Notes: a model not told the origin generated them from the sequence alone. Positions 18,510-28,218 are shown, numbered from the stretch's first letter. The stretch: 64,000 nt of DNA from Burkholderiales bacterium (GCA_021287185.1 JAJTAZ010000002.1:1-64000); one strand, 5' to 3'. Numbers and translations are program-made.

Positions 18510-19414
18510 TTGATTTCTCCTTGTGCGGCATCTTGGTATTTATTGAGGAACATCATCGGCACCACCACCAGCACGATGATTGAGATTGCCAATGCCGATG
18601 CCAGCGGCCAATCGTTGTTTTGGAAATATTCGCCCGCCAGTACACGCCCAATCATCAAGGTATCTGCACCACCCAACAACTGCGGAATCACGTATTCACC
18701 GACACATGGGATAAACACGAGCAACATCCCCGCAATAATCCCAGCCTTGGACAAAGGCACAGTCACAAGAAAAAAGGTTTTTAATGGGGTAGAGCCCAAA
18801 TCTGCGGCCGCTTCCCAATAACGCACATCAATTTTTGATAACGTTGAATACAAAGGCAAAATCATGAAGGGGATGTACACGTACACCATACCAAACAACA
18901 AAGAAAATGAATTGTTCATCAAGTGCAAATCATCGGTGATTAAACCCATTGCTTTGAGCGAGCCGCTTAGCGTGGTTGCAATGATTCCAGAATCATTAAA
19001 CAAGACTTTAATTGCATACACGCGAATCAACATCGACACCCAAAACGGCAACATCACAAATAGCAACAAAGTCGGTTGCTTTTCTTGCGGCGCACGCGCC
19101 ATAAAATATGCAAAAGGATAACCAATCAATAAACACAAAAGCGAGGTGACACCCGCATAATAAATCGATGACAGGTAAGCCGAACGATAGGTACCCCCTT
19201 TGATGACGTCATCTAAAATCGGTGTGTAGTTGTCTTTAAAAAACCATCCACCATCGCGATAAATCGGTAAATAGCCACCGCCCTGCACCATCTCCGAAAT
19301 ACTCACGCTGAGCAAATACAAAAAAGGAATCATCAGCATCAACAACAGCCACAAATACGGCGCACCAATGACCCACCATTTACCCCAACGGGTTTTGACT
19401 CCATTTTTTTTCAT
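18506..19414 (-). CDS. potH: putrescine ABC transporter permease PotH
   Basis: A 302-residue permease with six predicted spans. The EAA signature is EAAADLGSTPLKTFFLVTVP, and a large periplasmic loop near 45-75 is usual for PotB/PotH. CGGAG precedes the ATG. It is encoded 12 bases after potG and overlaps potI, so the three are tightly coupled. Confidence 0.92.
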   Translation of the reverse strand: MKKNGVKTRWGKWWVIGAPYLWLLLMLMIPFLYLLSVSISEMVQGGGYLPIYRDGGWFFKDNYTPILDDVIKGGTYRSAYLSSIYYAGVTSLLCLLIGYPFAYFMARAPQEKQPTLLLFVMLPFWVSMLIRVYAIKVLFNDSGIIATTLSGSLKAMGLITDDLHLMNNSFSLLFGMVYVYIPFMILPLYSTLSKIDVRYWEAAADLGSTPLKTFFLVTVPLSKAGIIAGMLLVFIPCVGEYVIPQLLGGADTLMIGRVLAGEYFQNNDWPLASALAISIIVLVVVPMMFLNKYQDAAQGEIK

Positions 19415-19426
19415 GGTGTGCTCCGA

Positions 19427-20551
19427 TCAGTATGAAGGCGCGACAGGTACAATCGCAGTGGGATGCCAGAACACATAAACTTTGTCGCCCCAAGTGAATC
19501 GCTCCCCTGAATAACGTTCGGAATTTTCGTATTGCACTTTGAGCACACGTCCCGTACCGTTTAAGCGCACATGGTAAATGGTATCCGAACCAAAATAAAT
19601 TACTTCGGTAATCTCACCTTGACACTGATTGCCACGTTGGTTGGGAGGGGTTTTGGACAACTCCATTTTTTCAGGGCGAATTGCTACAGAATATGCCATG
19701 CCTTTTTCACCCGCCATACCACGCGGCAGCACATGTAAGGCATCTTCGGTTTGAATCTCTGCATGGGTCGGTTCATCCACCACGATTTCACCGCCTTTGA
19801 ACAAATTCACATTACCAATAAAGTCAGCGACAAATTCCGTACGCGGCGTTTCATACACTTCAGATGGGGTTCCCACTTGTAACAATTGGCCATTGCTCAT
19901 CACCGCAATGCGCGAGGCCATGGTCATCGCCTCTTCTTGATCGTGGGTCACCATCACGCAGGTCACACCGACTTTTTCAATGATGTTGACCAATTCAATT
20001 TGGGTTTCTTCACGCAATTTTTTATCCAAAGCACCCAATGGCTCGTCCAGCAAGAGCAAGTTCGGTTGCTTGACCAAACTGCGCGCCAGTGCAACGCGTT
20101 GCTGTTGACCACCCGAGAGTTGATGCGGTTTGCGTTTGGCAAATTTGGTCAACTGCGTGAGTTTGAGCACATCATCCACGCGCTGGGCGATTTCACCTTT
20201 AGCGACTTTTTCGCGTCGCAAGCCAAACGCAATATTGTCCCAAACATTCAAATGCGGAAACAAAGCATAGGATTGGAACATCATATTAATCGGACGTTCA
20301 TACGGTGGAATTTTTGAAATATCTTCCCCTTTGAGCAAAATTTTGCCTGAAGTGGGCACCTCAAATCCCGCCAGCATTCTGAGTAACGTTGATTTACCGC
20401 AACCTGAACTACCAAGTAAGGCAAAAATCTCGCCTTTGGTGATGTCAATCGAGACATTGTTCACAGCGGCGTGATCGCCAAATTTTTTGACCACGTTTTG
20501 TATGCTCAGATAGGGTGCATCATTATTTGTGGAAGGTATGTGTTCAGCCAT
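19427..20551 (-). CDS. potG: putrescine ABC transporter ATP-binding protein PotG
   Basis: A 374-residue ATPase with Walker A GSSGCGKST, Q-loop MMFQSYALFPHL, signature LSGGQQQRVALARSL, Walker B LLLLDEPLGALD and the switch His in VTHDQEEAM. A C-terminal TOBE-like domain from about 290 is standard for PotA/PotG. AAGGAG stands ahead of the ATG. It drives putrescine import with PotF, PotH and PotI. Confidence 0.93.
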   Translation of the reverse strand: MAEHIPSTNNDAPYLSIQNVVKKFGDHAAVNNVSIDITKGEIFALLGSSGCGKSTLLRMLAGFEVPTSGKILLKGEDISKIPPYERPINMMFQSYALFPHLNVWDNIAFGLRREKVAKGEIAQRVDDVLKLTQLTKFAKRKPHQLSGGQQQRVALARSLVKQPNLLLLDEPLGALDKKLREETQIELVNIIEKVGVTCVMVTHDQEEAMTMASRIAVMSNGQLLQVGTPSEVYETPRTEFVADFIGNVNLFKGGEIVVDEPTHAEIQTEDALHVLPRGMAGEKGMAYSVAIRPEKMELSKTPPNQRGNQCQGEITEVIYFGSDTIYHVRLNGTGRVLKVQYENSERYSGERFTWGDKVYVFWHPTAIVPVAPSY

Positions 20552-20702
20552 TGTGTGCTCCTTTGGGTGTGATGGTTATGTTCCCATCCTTGAGTTTGTG
20601 TGGATCATGCCACTTTGTGAGGTGATACAACCAACAGATGTTGAGGTGTTAGAAGCAACCCACATCCATTGAATATTCAAAATAATTGCATCCAGTTGCA
20701 TC

Positions 20703-20743
20703 AAAAAAACCCTTGCCAATCCACCATCCGACAAGGGTTTTTT
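20703..20743 (-). terminator. terminator between potF and potG
   Basis: AACCCTTG and CAAGGGTT arms enclose a 16-base loop, and A/T runs of six to seven bases stand on both sides. It lies directly after the potF stop on the minus strand. Partial read-through would give more binding protein than ATPase and permease. The 200 bases to potG may also contain a second promoter. Confidence 0.75.
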
Positions 20744-20757
20744 ATATACGCTTTTCT

Positions 20758-21915
20758 TTACTTACCAGTTTTGAATACGCGGAATGCATCATTCATTGCG
20801 CGCAACGCTGCTTGATCAGACGGCAAGCGACGAGGTGCCATTTGCGCCAAGTTTTCAGCACTTAAGAAAATAGTTTTGTTGTCTGCTTTTTTCTTATCAA
20901 CCAACCCTTGATCCACGGCCGCTTTGTTGGGTGTTGCATAGCCCAATTCGTTGGTAATGGTGGCAGCATTTTTAGGATCCAACGCGAAGTTCAACCACGC
21001 ATAGGCTTGGTCAATATTTTTTGCGTCAGCAGTAATCGCCATGGTATCAAAGAAGACAATCCCACCATGACCCAAAAGCACTTTAATGTCTGGATTACCA
21101 GAGCGTTCAGCCGCCATATTGATGTCGCCTGACCAGCCCAAGAACACACACAAATTACCATCGGCAATTTCGTTCACAACTGAAGAGTCACCAAATTTAC
21201 GCACATCACCACGGACTTTTTTCAACATATCCAAAGCAGAGGCATAATCAGCTGGGTTATTGCTTGAAGCATCTTTACCAATGTACTGTAAAGCAGCAGG
21301 CATGATTTCAGAAGGTGAATCGAGCATGAAAATACCGCACTGTTTGAGTTTCGATGTGTATTCGGGTTTGAATACCAAATCAAATGGATTTTCAGGCATT
21401 GGCATATCGCCCAAGGCTTTTTTCACTTTGGCTTCATTGATACCAATACCCGTAAAACCCCACGCCCAAGGAATCAAATAATCGTTATTCGGATCCATTT
21501 TTGCCACTTGCGCCATCAATGCTGGATCAAGATTTTTGTAATTCGGAAGTTTGGATTTATCTAATTTCAGGAATTTACCTTGTTTGATTTGAATTTCAGC
21601 AAACGCGGCGCCTGGTACCACCACGTCATAACCAGAATTCCCAGCAATCAATTTGGCATTCAATGCCTCATCGGTTTCAAAAGTATCGTAGTTGACTTTC
21701 ACACCGACTTCTTTGGTGAAATTATCAACGTATTTCTCAGGAATGTATTCCACCCAGTTAAACACATTGACTTCGCCAGTGAGTTTGACTGGGGCTGGTG
21801 CACCTGCGGCGGGGGCTTCTGCGGGTTTGGCAGCTTGCTTTGAACCACCGCAAGCAGTCAATGCCAATGCGGCAAAAATGGTTAAACCAAAAAACTGCAA
21901 CGATTTCATTTTCAT
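20758..21915 (-). CDS. potF: putrescine-binding periplasmic lipoprotein PotF
   Basis: A 385-residue solute-binding protein of the PotD/PotF family. A signal peptide with the lipobox LTAC is followed by an Ala/Pro-rich linker, then GEVNVFNWVEYIPEKYVDNFTKE-type ligand-domain sequence, VVPGAAFAEIQIKQGKF and FLGWSGDINMAAER. The ATG at 21915 is preceded by GGAGAC. The lipid anchor is less usual than the free periplasmic form in enteric bacteria. It delivers putrescine to PotHI. Confidence 0.9.
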   Translation of the reverse strand: MKMKSLQFFGLTIFAALALTACGGSKQAAKPAEAPAAGAPAPVKLTGEVNVFNWVEYIPEKYVDNFTKEVGVKVNYDTFETDEALNAKLIAGNSGYDVVVPGAAFAEIQIKQGKFLKLDKSKLPNYKNLDPALMAQVAKMDPNNDYLIPWAWGFTGIGINEAKVKKALGDMPMPENPFDLVFKPEYTSKLKQCGIFMLDSPSEIMPAALQYIGKDASSNNPADYASALDMLKKVRGDVRKFGDSSVVNEIADGNLCVFLGWSGDINMAAERSGNPDIKVLLGHGGIVFFDTMAITADAKNIDQAYAWLNFALDPKNAATITNELGYATPNKAAVDQGLVDKKKADNKTIFLSAENLAQMAPRRLPSDQAALRAMNDAFRVFKTGK

Positions 21916-22101
21916 GTGGGTCTCCAATGTGAAGGTGGACAAAATACAGTGCATTCATCAAAAATTTACGTGCTCATTTTATCGAATACGTGCGCTGTAT
22001 TTTGCACCAATTTTGTACAAAATTCACCATTTGTACGCATATTTTAGTTATTTAATTCAGAACTGCTCAACATCTACGGGTTTACAATACTCGCCGATGA
22101 T

Positions 22102-23490
22102 TTACATCAAACCTTTGGCTTGCACATCCACCAAAGTCGCGTCCAGCGCTTTGCGGGCCAGATGCACCAACTCATCGATTTCGGCATGGGTAATGACCAG
22201 CGGCGGCGCGATAATCATACGGTCGCCCACCGCACGCATCACCAAGCCATTGCCAAAACAATGACCACGACAAATCATTCCCACCGCATCATTGGGATTG
22301 AAACGCTCGCCTGTTGCTTTATTTTTCAAAATTTCCAAACCTGCCACCAAACCAAATGCCCGCGCATCCGCCACGAGTGGGTGGTCATTCAGCGTTTCAA
22401 ACTGCGCTTTCAGGTAAGGCGCTGTGTCGTTGTGCACTTGGTTCACGATGTCCTGCTCTTGCATGAGTTTGATGTTTGCCATCGCCACAGCACACGCCAC
22501 AGGATGTCCTGAATAGGTGTACCCGTGGTTGAACTCGCCACCTTCTTCGATCAAAACTTTGGCCACGCGGTCACCCACCAGCACACCACCCAGAGGAATG
22601 TAACCCGAAGTCACGCCTTTGGCGAAGGTAATCAAATCAGGTTTAAAACCCATGGTCTCGCATCCGAACCACGTGCCCAAACGCCCAAAACCACAAATCA
22701 CTTCATCGGAAATAATCAAGATGCCGTATTTATCACAAATCCGTTGAATTTCTGGCCAATACGTTTTTGGTGGCACAATCACGCCGCCAGCCCCCTGTAC
22801 AGGTTCACCAATGAAGGCTGCCACTTTATCCGCGCCAATTTCAAGAATTTTTTGTTCCAACCAGCCCGCGGCGATAATGCCAAATTCGTCCTCGGACACG
22901 CCCAGTTTCATGCCGTTGTCGCGGTAATAAGGTTGGTCAATATGCACAATCCCAGGGATGGGCAAATCGCCCTGCTCGTGCATACCGCTCATGCCGCCCA
23001 ATGAAGCACCCGCCACGGTTGAGCCGTGGTAGCCGTTGATGCGACTGATGATGGTTTTGCGTTGTGGCTGCCCTTTGATGTCCCAGTAACGACGCACCAT
23101 CCGCAAATTGGTATCGTTGGATTCTGAGCCAGAACTGCTATAGAACACATGGTTAAAACCTTCAGGCGCAACTTCTGCCAATAACGCGGCCAATTCAACC
23201 GAAGGCGGTGTGGCGGTGTTAAAGAAACTGTTATAAAACGGTAGGGTATTCATCTGCTCGGTCGCTGCATCAATCAAAGATTTTTGACCATACCCCATGT
23301 TCACACACCACAGACCACTCATTGCATCAAGAATTTTAGCGCCGTTGCTGTCGTACACATAAACCCCTTCACCATGCGTAATAATGCGTGCACCGCGCGA
23401 TGCCAACGATTTGGTGTCGGTAAAGGGGTGCATAAAATGCGCTGAATCTTGCTTTTGCAATTCTTGGGTGTTGTAATTCTTTTGAGTCAT
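22102..23490 (-). CDS. spuC: class III aminotransferase, putrescine-pyruvate type (SpuC-like)
   Basis: A 462-residue PLP enzyme of the omega-aminotransferase group. It shows SSSGSESNDTNLRMVRRYW, INGYHGSTVAGASLGG, the cofactor aspartate in IISDEVICGFGRLG, and the Schiff-base Lys in TFAKGVTSGY (near 290). Sequence style and position in the puu/pot cluster match SpuC, which converts putrescine and pyruvate to 4-aminobutanal and alanine. GABA transamination is an alternative, since no separate puuE or gabT is in the window. AGGAG precedes the ATG. Confidence 0.82.
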   Translation of the reverse strand: MTQKNYNTQELQKQDSAHFMHPFTDTKSLASRGARIITHGEGVYVYDSNGAKILDAMSGLWCVNMGYGQKSLIDAATEQMNTLPFYNSFFNTATPPSVELAALLAEVAPEGFNHVFYSSSGSESNDTNLRMVRRYWDIKGQPQRKTIISRINGYHGSTVAGASLGGMSGMHEQGDLPIPGIVHIDQPYYRDNGMKLGVSEDEFGIIAAGWLEQKILEIGADKVAAFIGEPVQGAGGVIVPPKTYWPEIQRICDKYGILIISDEVICGFGRLGTWFGCETMGFKPDLITFAKGVTSGYIPLGGVLVGDRVAKVLIEEGGEFNHGYTYSGHPVACAVAMANIKLMQEQDIVNQVHNDTAPYLKAQFETLNDHPLVADARAFGLVAGLEILKNKATGERFNPNDAVGMICRGHCFGNGLVMRAVGDRMIIAPPLVITHAEIDELVHLARKALDATLVDVQAKGLM

Positions 23491-23568
23491 TTATTTCTCC
23501 TATCATCCATTTTTATTCATTACTCTATACAGGCTGAATTCATCTCGTACGGTACAGCCATAAACACA

Positions 23569-24936
23569 TTAAACCGAAAGCAGTAGGTTCTCGCGCTCCC
23601 ACGGACTAATCACTTTCATGAACTCCTCAAACTCAGCATCTTTGACTTGGATGTACAGATTGACGAATTCTTCGCCAAGTACTTCATGCAATTCTGGGCA
23701 TTCATCCAACTCTTTGAGTGCCTCGCCCAAACTACGTGGCAATTCAAAATCCAAACCATTGATTGCGCCAAAAGTTTCAGCCGTCGGCTCAATTTTGTTT
23801 TTCATACCCAAATAACCACACGCCAAAGTCACAGCCAATGCCACATACGGATTGGCATCCGAGCCTGCGATGCGATTTTCGACCCGACGCGCTTGTGGCG
23901 AAGAATTCGGCACGCGGAAACCCACCGTGCGGTTGTCACGCCCCCATTGCACATTAATCGGTGCTGAGGCTTTACGCGTGATGCGACGATATGAATTGAC
24001 ATACGGCGCAACCAGTGCCATCGCCAAAGGCATGTATTTTTGCAAGCCGCCGATGTAGTGTAAAAACATCTCAGATTGTGAGCCATCGGCTTTGGAAAAA
24101 ATATTTTTGCCCGTAGCCGCATCGACGATGGATTGATGAATATGCATTGCCGAGCCAGGCTCATGCTGCATGGGCTTTGCCATAAAAGTGGCAAACATAT
24201 CGTGGCGAATCGCTGCTTCGCGCAAGGTGCGCTTAAAGAAAAATACTTTGTCCGCCAAGTCCAGTGGTTTACCGTGCAAAAAGTTGATTTCCATTTGCCC
24301 TGCGCCCACCTCGTGAATCAAGGTGTCCACATCCAAATCCATTGCTTCGGTGTAGTCGTAAATGTCTTCAAACAAAGGGTCAAACTCATTGACGGCATCA
24401 ATACTGTACGCTTGACGACCCGCTTCACGACGACCGTTGCGCCCTATCGGCGGGTTGAGCAATTGGTTCGGATCGGTGTTCTTGCTCACCAAATAAAACT
24501 CCAATTCAGGTGCCACAACAGGCTCCCAACCTTCTTTGGCATACAGACTTTCCACACGACGCAAAACCGAACGCGGCGCGAATTGCACCAACGTACCATC
24601 GGCTTTAAAGCAGTCGTGCAAAACCTGTGCTGTGGCGTCCTGCGCCCAAGGAACAAGGCGCACCGTGGTTGGGTCTGGGCGTAATTCCATGTCATTATCA
24701 GTGGGGGCAATAATCGAATCGAACATTTCTGACTCTGGATACTCACCCGTGACCGTGGAACCAAAAATTGCTTCAGGCAAGCGCATGCCTTTTTCTTCGG
24801 AAAATTTATTGCGCGGTAAAATTTTGCCACGTGCCACGCCCGTTAAGTCAGGCACCAAACATTCAATCTCGGTCACCCGGTTTTCATCCAACCAACGTTC
24901 CATTTCGTTGAATGTGGTAAATTTTTGAAAAGTCAT
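23569..24936 (-). CDS. puuA: gamma-glutamylputrescine synthetase, glutamine synthetase family
   Basis: A 455-residue ATP-dependent ligase with the glutamine synthetase fold. VAPELEFYLV, EVGAGQMEINF, GSAMHIHQSI (catalytic region) and the ATP/ammonium-loop NRRT-like segment FRVPNSSPQARRVENRIAGSD are present. It differs from ordinary GlnA in its N-terminus and in context. PuuA joins glutamate to putrescine, the first committed step of the glutamylated route. AGGGG lies ahead of the ATG. The next gene upstream is puuD. Confidence 0.9.
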   Translation of the reverse strand: MTFQKFTTFNEMERWLDENRVTEIECLVPDLTGVARGKILPRNKFSEEKGMRLPEAIFGSTVTGEYPESEMFDSIIAPTDNDMELRPDPTTVRLVPWAQDATAQVLHDCFKADGTLVQFAPRSVLRRVESLYAKEGWEPVVAPELEFYLVSKNTDPNQLLNPPIGRNGRREAGRQAYSIDAVNEFDPLFEDIYDYTEAMDLDVDTLIHEVGAGQMEINFLHGKPLDLADKVFFFKRTLREAAIRHDMFATFMAKPMQHEPGSAMHIHQSIVDAATGKNIFSKADGSQSEMFLHYIGGLQKYMPLAMALVAPYVNSYRRITRKASAPINVQWGRDNRTVGFRVPNSSPQARRVENRIAGSDANPYVALAVTLACGYLGMKNKIEPTAETFGAINGLDFELPRSLGEALKELDECPELHEVLGEEFVNLYIQVKDAEFEEFMKVISPWERENLLLSV

Positions 24937-25022
24937 TTTGAACCCCTTATCTGTTTTATCTATTGGTCTGTCGTTGTAATAATGATATTAACTGGATGCG
25001 CATTGCAATCCATCTGTCCCCG

Positions 25023-25844
25023 TCACCCCTCATCACCACGAAAGCGCGCCTTGCGATGATTTCGATACTCACGGCAAGCATCGCCAAACGCTGCAAAAAT
25101 CGCCAGTGAATCAGGATTACTGAGCATTTGCCATTCAGGATGCCACTGCACCGCCCACCCAAAGCTGTCATGCGAACTGATGCGAAACGCCTCAACCAAA
25201 CCATCGGGCGCATGGGCTTCTGCGGTCAGACCATCACCTAATCGCTTGATGCCTTGGCCATGAATGGAATTGACCATCATGTCCGACTTGCCCAATAGGC
25301 GCGCCAACGCACCGTTTTCAACTAAATGCACAGGATGTGCCACACTGTATTGAGACTCTATCGGTGCGGTTTTATCCTCACGGTGGTCATTTAAACCTGC
25401 CACATCATGCACTGCTTGGTACAGAGTACCACCAAAAGCGACATTGATTTCTTGAAACCCACGACACACCCCAAGAATCGGGATGCCGCGCGCCACAGCC
25501 CGCTTCACCAAAGGAATGGTAACCTCATCTCGGAACACGTCTTGTGGCAAATGCGGTTGGCTGATGGTTTCGCCATACAACTCAGCATTCACGTTCGAGG
25601 GCGAGCCCGATAAAAAAATGCCATCGGCCACATCCAACAAAACCTCTATGTCCATCTCTGAACCCATGGCAGGGATAAATAAGGTCGTGCACTGCGCCCC
25701 ATAAAACACCGCGTCGGCGTATTTGCGTTGCACTGTGTGGGCAGCGTGGGCACCCACCTGATTACTGCACGCGGGAATCAGCACAATCGCTGAACGCCGA
25801 TGCTCATTTGGTACTGCCAACCTTTGTTCAGACTGAACGCTCAT
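25023..25844 (-). CDS. puuD: gamma-glutamyl-GABA hydrolase, class I glutamine amidotransferase-like
   Basis: A 273-residue peptidase C26 enzyme. The nucleophile is in GVCRGFQEINV (Cys near 131). Further catalytic context is HGQGIKRLGDGL and the His/Glu of QWHPEWQ. PuuD releases GABA and glutamate from gamma-glutamyl-GABA, the last step of the Puu route. The start has AAGGGGG before the ATG. It is the promoter-proximal gene of the cluster. Confidence 0.9.
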   Translation of the reverse strand: MSVQSEQRLAVPNEHRRSAIVLIPACSNQVGAHAAHTVQRKYADAVFYGAQCTTLFIPAMGSEMDIEVLLDVADGIFLSGSPSNVNAELYGETISQPHLPQDVFRDEVTIPLVKRAVARGIPILGVCRGFQEINVAFGGTLYQAVHDVAGLNDHREDKTAPIESQYSVAHPVHLVENGALARLLGKSDMMVNSIHGQGIKRLGDGLTAEAHAPDGLVEAFRISSHDSFGWAVQWHPEWQMLSNPDSLAIFAAFGDACREYRNHRKARFRGDEG

Positions 25845-25867
25845 GCCAACCCCCTTTCACACGATTC

Positions 25868-25894
25868 AGTATAGAGCAGTGCCAAGCAAGTCAA
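25868..25894 (-). promoter_or_regulatory. probable promoter of puuD and the downstream cluster
   Basis: On the minus strand TTGACT (25889-25894) and TATACT (25868-25873) are 15 bases apart. The hexamers are good and the spacing slightly short, as is common for activated or regulated promoters. It lies between the candidate operator and puuD. Confidence 0.5.
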
Positions 25895-26006
25895 TAGCAC
25901 CACTTATTCAATCTCAATCGAGCCAATGACTGGCACGAAATGCGTTTATTATCCGCGTGTTATGCAGACACCGTTAAATCTGTTGTGCACGCCAACACCC
26001 AAATTT

Positions 26007-26031
26007 GTGCAAAAATAACCCATTTTTGCAC
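26007..26031. promoter_or_regulatory. candidate operator, perfect 10-bp inverted repeat
   Basis: GTGCAAAAAT and ATTTTTGCAC flank AACCC in the 271-base divergent region between puuD and the MocR-type regulator. Perfect symmetry, a 15-base centre-to-centre spacing and placement about 85 bases before the regulator start suggest an autoregulatory binding site. The further half-like TTGTGCAC at 25983-25990 could extend it. Which protein binds is inferred from position only. Confidence 0.5.
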
Positions 26032-26115
26032 ACAAGCGCAACCATTTTGGTTAGAATTTGCCTATAAAATACAAATACAAAGCAATCCATTTTTAGGGTT
26101 GCAATAGGAGATATC

Positions 26116-27627
26116 ATGCGACGCACCCCTTTGGCAGAATTGCTACAAAACGAACTCGAACGGCAAGATTTTCACCCTCGGTTGCCTGGTTATAAACGGG
26201 TGTATGAAGCCATCCGCAGTGCGATTGTCAATCGCCGTCTGCCTGCGGGTTCTAAACTACCCAGCTCCCGCGACTTGGCACGCGAACTTTCAGCGTCGCG
26301 CAATATGATTGTCGCTGCTTATGACCAATTACAAGCCGAGGGCTACGTCAGCAGCCAAACGGGCAGCGGCACTTACGTTACCGATGTGTTGCCTGATGGC
26401 ATGTCGGATATTTATCCATTCAATGAGCCACACACCCACGATGCCAATGCACACAACGACAGTGTTGTTCTGTCGCAGCGAGGCTTGCGTTTGACACGCG
26501 AACAAGGCTATGTCGCCTATGAGGTACAACCTTTGGCATTGTCAGGCAAAATGGATTTACTCAATTTTCCAGTCAAAACATGGCAACGCGTGCAAAATCA
26601 AATTTGGCGACGCGAAGACGTTGCGCTGTACGACTACGACAGCAACGGTGGGTATGCGCCTTTGAAAAAAGCAGTGGCTGATTATTTGCGCATCAGCCGT
26701 GGCGTGGTTTTAGATCCTGAACAGGTTTTGATTACCGCAGGCACGCAACAATCGCTTGATTTAATCAGTCGTATGCTCGCTGACCAAGGGGACATCGCTT
26801 GGGTTGAAAATCCTTGTTATTGGGGTGCATGGAGTTCTTTTTATGCCAACGACTTGGACATCCGCCCCATTCATGTCGACCAAGAAGGCATGAGCCCAAC
26901 CGTCGAAGATTTTGCATCGCCCGCGCCCAAGTTTGTCTACATCACCCCTTCGCACCAATACCCAACGGGCGCAATTATGTCACTGGCTCGTCGCCGTCAA
27001 CTCATTGATTACGCGCAGCAATCAGGTGCATGGTTATTGGAAGATGACTACGACAGTGAATTTCGCTATTCAGGCCGACCGATTGCCTCACTACAAGGTT
27101 TGGCGCACGAGTCGGGCATTGGGCGTGTGTTGTACATGGGCACATTTTCCAAAGTCATGTTCCCAGGCGTAAAACTGTCTTATTTGGTTCTGCCCAAAAC
27201 CTTGATTGAACCGTTTAAAACCGCGCTGTACGATTTATACCGTCCTGGGCAATTGCATTTACAAGCCAGCTTGGCTGAGTTTATCGAACAAGGGCACTTC
27301 ACTACGCACATTCGCCGCCTGCGCCAAGCATACGCGCAAAGACGCACCATTTTGCTGGCTGTGCTCAACAAAACATTGGCACACCGCGTCGAGCAAATCA
27401 TTGACGATGCAGGTCTGCACTTGGTGGTCAAATTGCCCGCACACACCGATGATGTTGAGGTGGCCAATCGCTGTCATTCTGAAGGGGTTTCGGTCAAGCC
27501 GCTGTCTCGTTACTACATCGGCGCAACCGATGTGCGCGGTTTGGTGGTTGGATTTGCTTACGTGGATGCGAGTGATTTAGTAACCTGTGGGCAACGTTTG
27601 GGACAAGTTTTGCAAGAATACTTGTAA
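26116..27627 (+). CDS. MocR-type transcriptional regulator (GntR HTH plus aminotransferase-like domain)
   Basis: A 503-residue two-domain protein. Residues about 20-90 form a GntR winged helix (LPSSRDLARELSASRNMIVAAY, then QTGSGTYV). The rest is a fold-type I aminotransferase-like domain with the PLP Lys in GTFSKVMFPGVKLSY (near 345) and a DDYDSEFRY segment. MocR regulators sense amines or PLP adducts, GabR and PdxR being known examples. It is divergent from puuD and likely controls the putrescine cluster in place of the Cupin-type PuuR. AGGAG supports the start. Confidence 0.88.
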   Translation: MRRTPLAELLQNELERQDFHPRLPGYKRVYEAIRSAIVNRRLPAGSKLPSSRDLARELSASRNMIVAAYDQLQAEGYVSSQTGSGTYVTDVLPDGMSDIYPFNEPHTHDANAHNDSVVLSQRGLRLTREQGYVAYEVQPLALSGKMDLLNFPVKTWQRVQNQIWRREDVALYDYDSNGGYAPLKKAVADYLRISRGVVLDPEQVLITAGTQQSLDLISRMLADQGDIAWVENPCYWGAWSSFYANDLDIRPIHVDQEGMSPTVEDFASPAPKFVYITPSHQYPTGAIMSLARRRQLIDYAQQSGAWLLEDDYDSEFRYSGRPIASLQGLAHESGIGRVLYMGTFSKVMFPGVKLSYLVLPKTLIEPFKTALYDLYRPGQLHLQASLAEFIEQGHFTTHIRRLRQAYAQRRTILLAVLNKTLAHRVEQIIDDAGLHLVVKLPAHTDDVEVANRCHSEGVSVKPLSRYYIGATDVRGLVVGFAYVDASDLVTCGQRLGQVLQEYL

Positions 27628-27670
27628 TCAAAGCACGACACACCAAGATGCAAGGTCAGTTTTTTACAGA

Positions 27671-27697
27671 AAAACCCGCCAATTCAGTGCGGGTTTT
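27671..27697. terminator. bidirectional terminator between the MocR gene and ccoH
   Basis: AAAACCCGC (27671-27679) and GCGGGTTTT (27689-27697) form a 9-bp stem with a 9-base loop. A T run follows on the plus strand and a shorter T-rich run on the minus strand. It lies between convergent genes and probably serves both. Confidence 0.8.
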
Positions 27698-27708
27698 TTG
27701 CCTAACCG

Positions 27709-28218
27709 TTATGACTTTAAAATCAAATGTGTTGGAACAGTATTTTCTACGCGTTGCGTGATGCGCCATTCTCCACCCAGTACCCGCGCATTCCAAGTCG
27801 CTTTACGCAATTGACCATTGAGTTTACCGCGCCACACACCTGCTTCTGTAGGAATCAAAACTGCAACAATATTATCAGCTTGGAAACTCAAATTCTCTAA
27901 CTCAAATTGTATCGGACGACCTTCCATACTTTTCAGCGTTTGAGCATCTTTTGCCGACAATTTCAAGACAACAGTGGAATCCGCAGCAATCTCAATGTCT
28001 GCCGCCAAGCCCATTTCTGCTGCTTTTTTATCCAAGGTTAAGTCTGTATTGATGGCCAAGCCTTCTTTGTAATAATCTTTGGATACCACACTGTCAATGC
28101 CATCAAGCGCAATAAAGTAAGTCACAATCGATGCAATGACCACCGATGTGGGCAAACCAATAATCACCCAAGGCCAAAATTGTTTATACCAAGGTTTAAC
28201 GGTGTGGGTTTCTTGCAT
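27709..28218 (-). CDS. ccoH: cbb3 oxidase assembly protein CcoH (FixH family)
   Basis: A 169-residue protein. It has one N-terminal membrane span (about 14-38), the FixH signature SKDYYKEGLAIN, and a periplasmic beta-sandwich domain with GVWRGKL and GGEWRIT. CcoH assists cbb3 assembly and stays associated with the complex. GAGGA precedes the ATG. It follows ccoG after a 68-base gap. Confidence 0.9.
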   Translation of the reverse strand: MQETHTVKPWYKQFWPWVIIGLPTSVVIASIVTYFIALDGIDSVVSKDYYKEGLAINTDLTLDKKAAEMGLAADIEIAADSTVVLKLSAKDAQTLKSMEGRPIQFELENLSFQADNIVAVLIPTEAGVWRGKLNGQLRKATWNARVLGGEWRITQRVENTVPTHLILKS

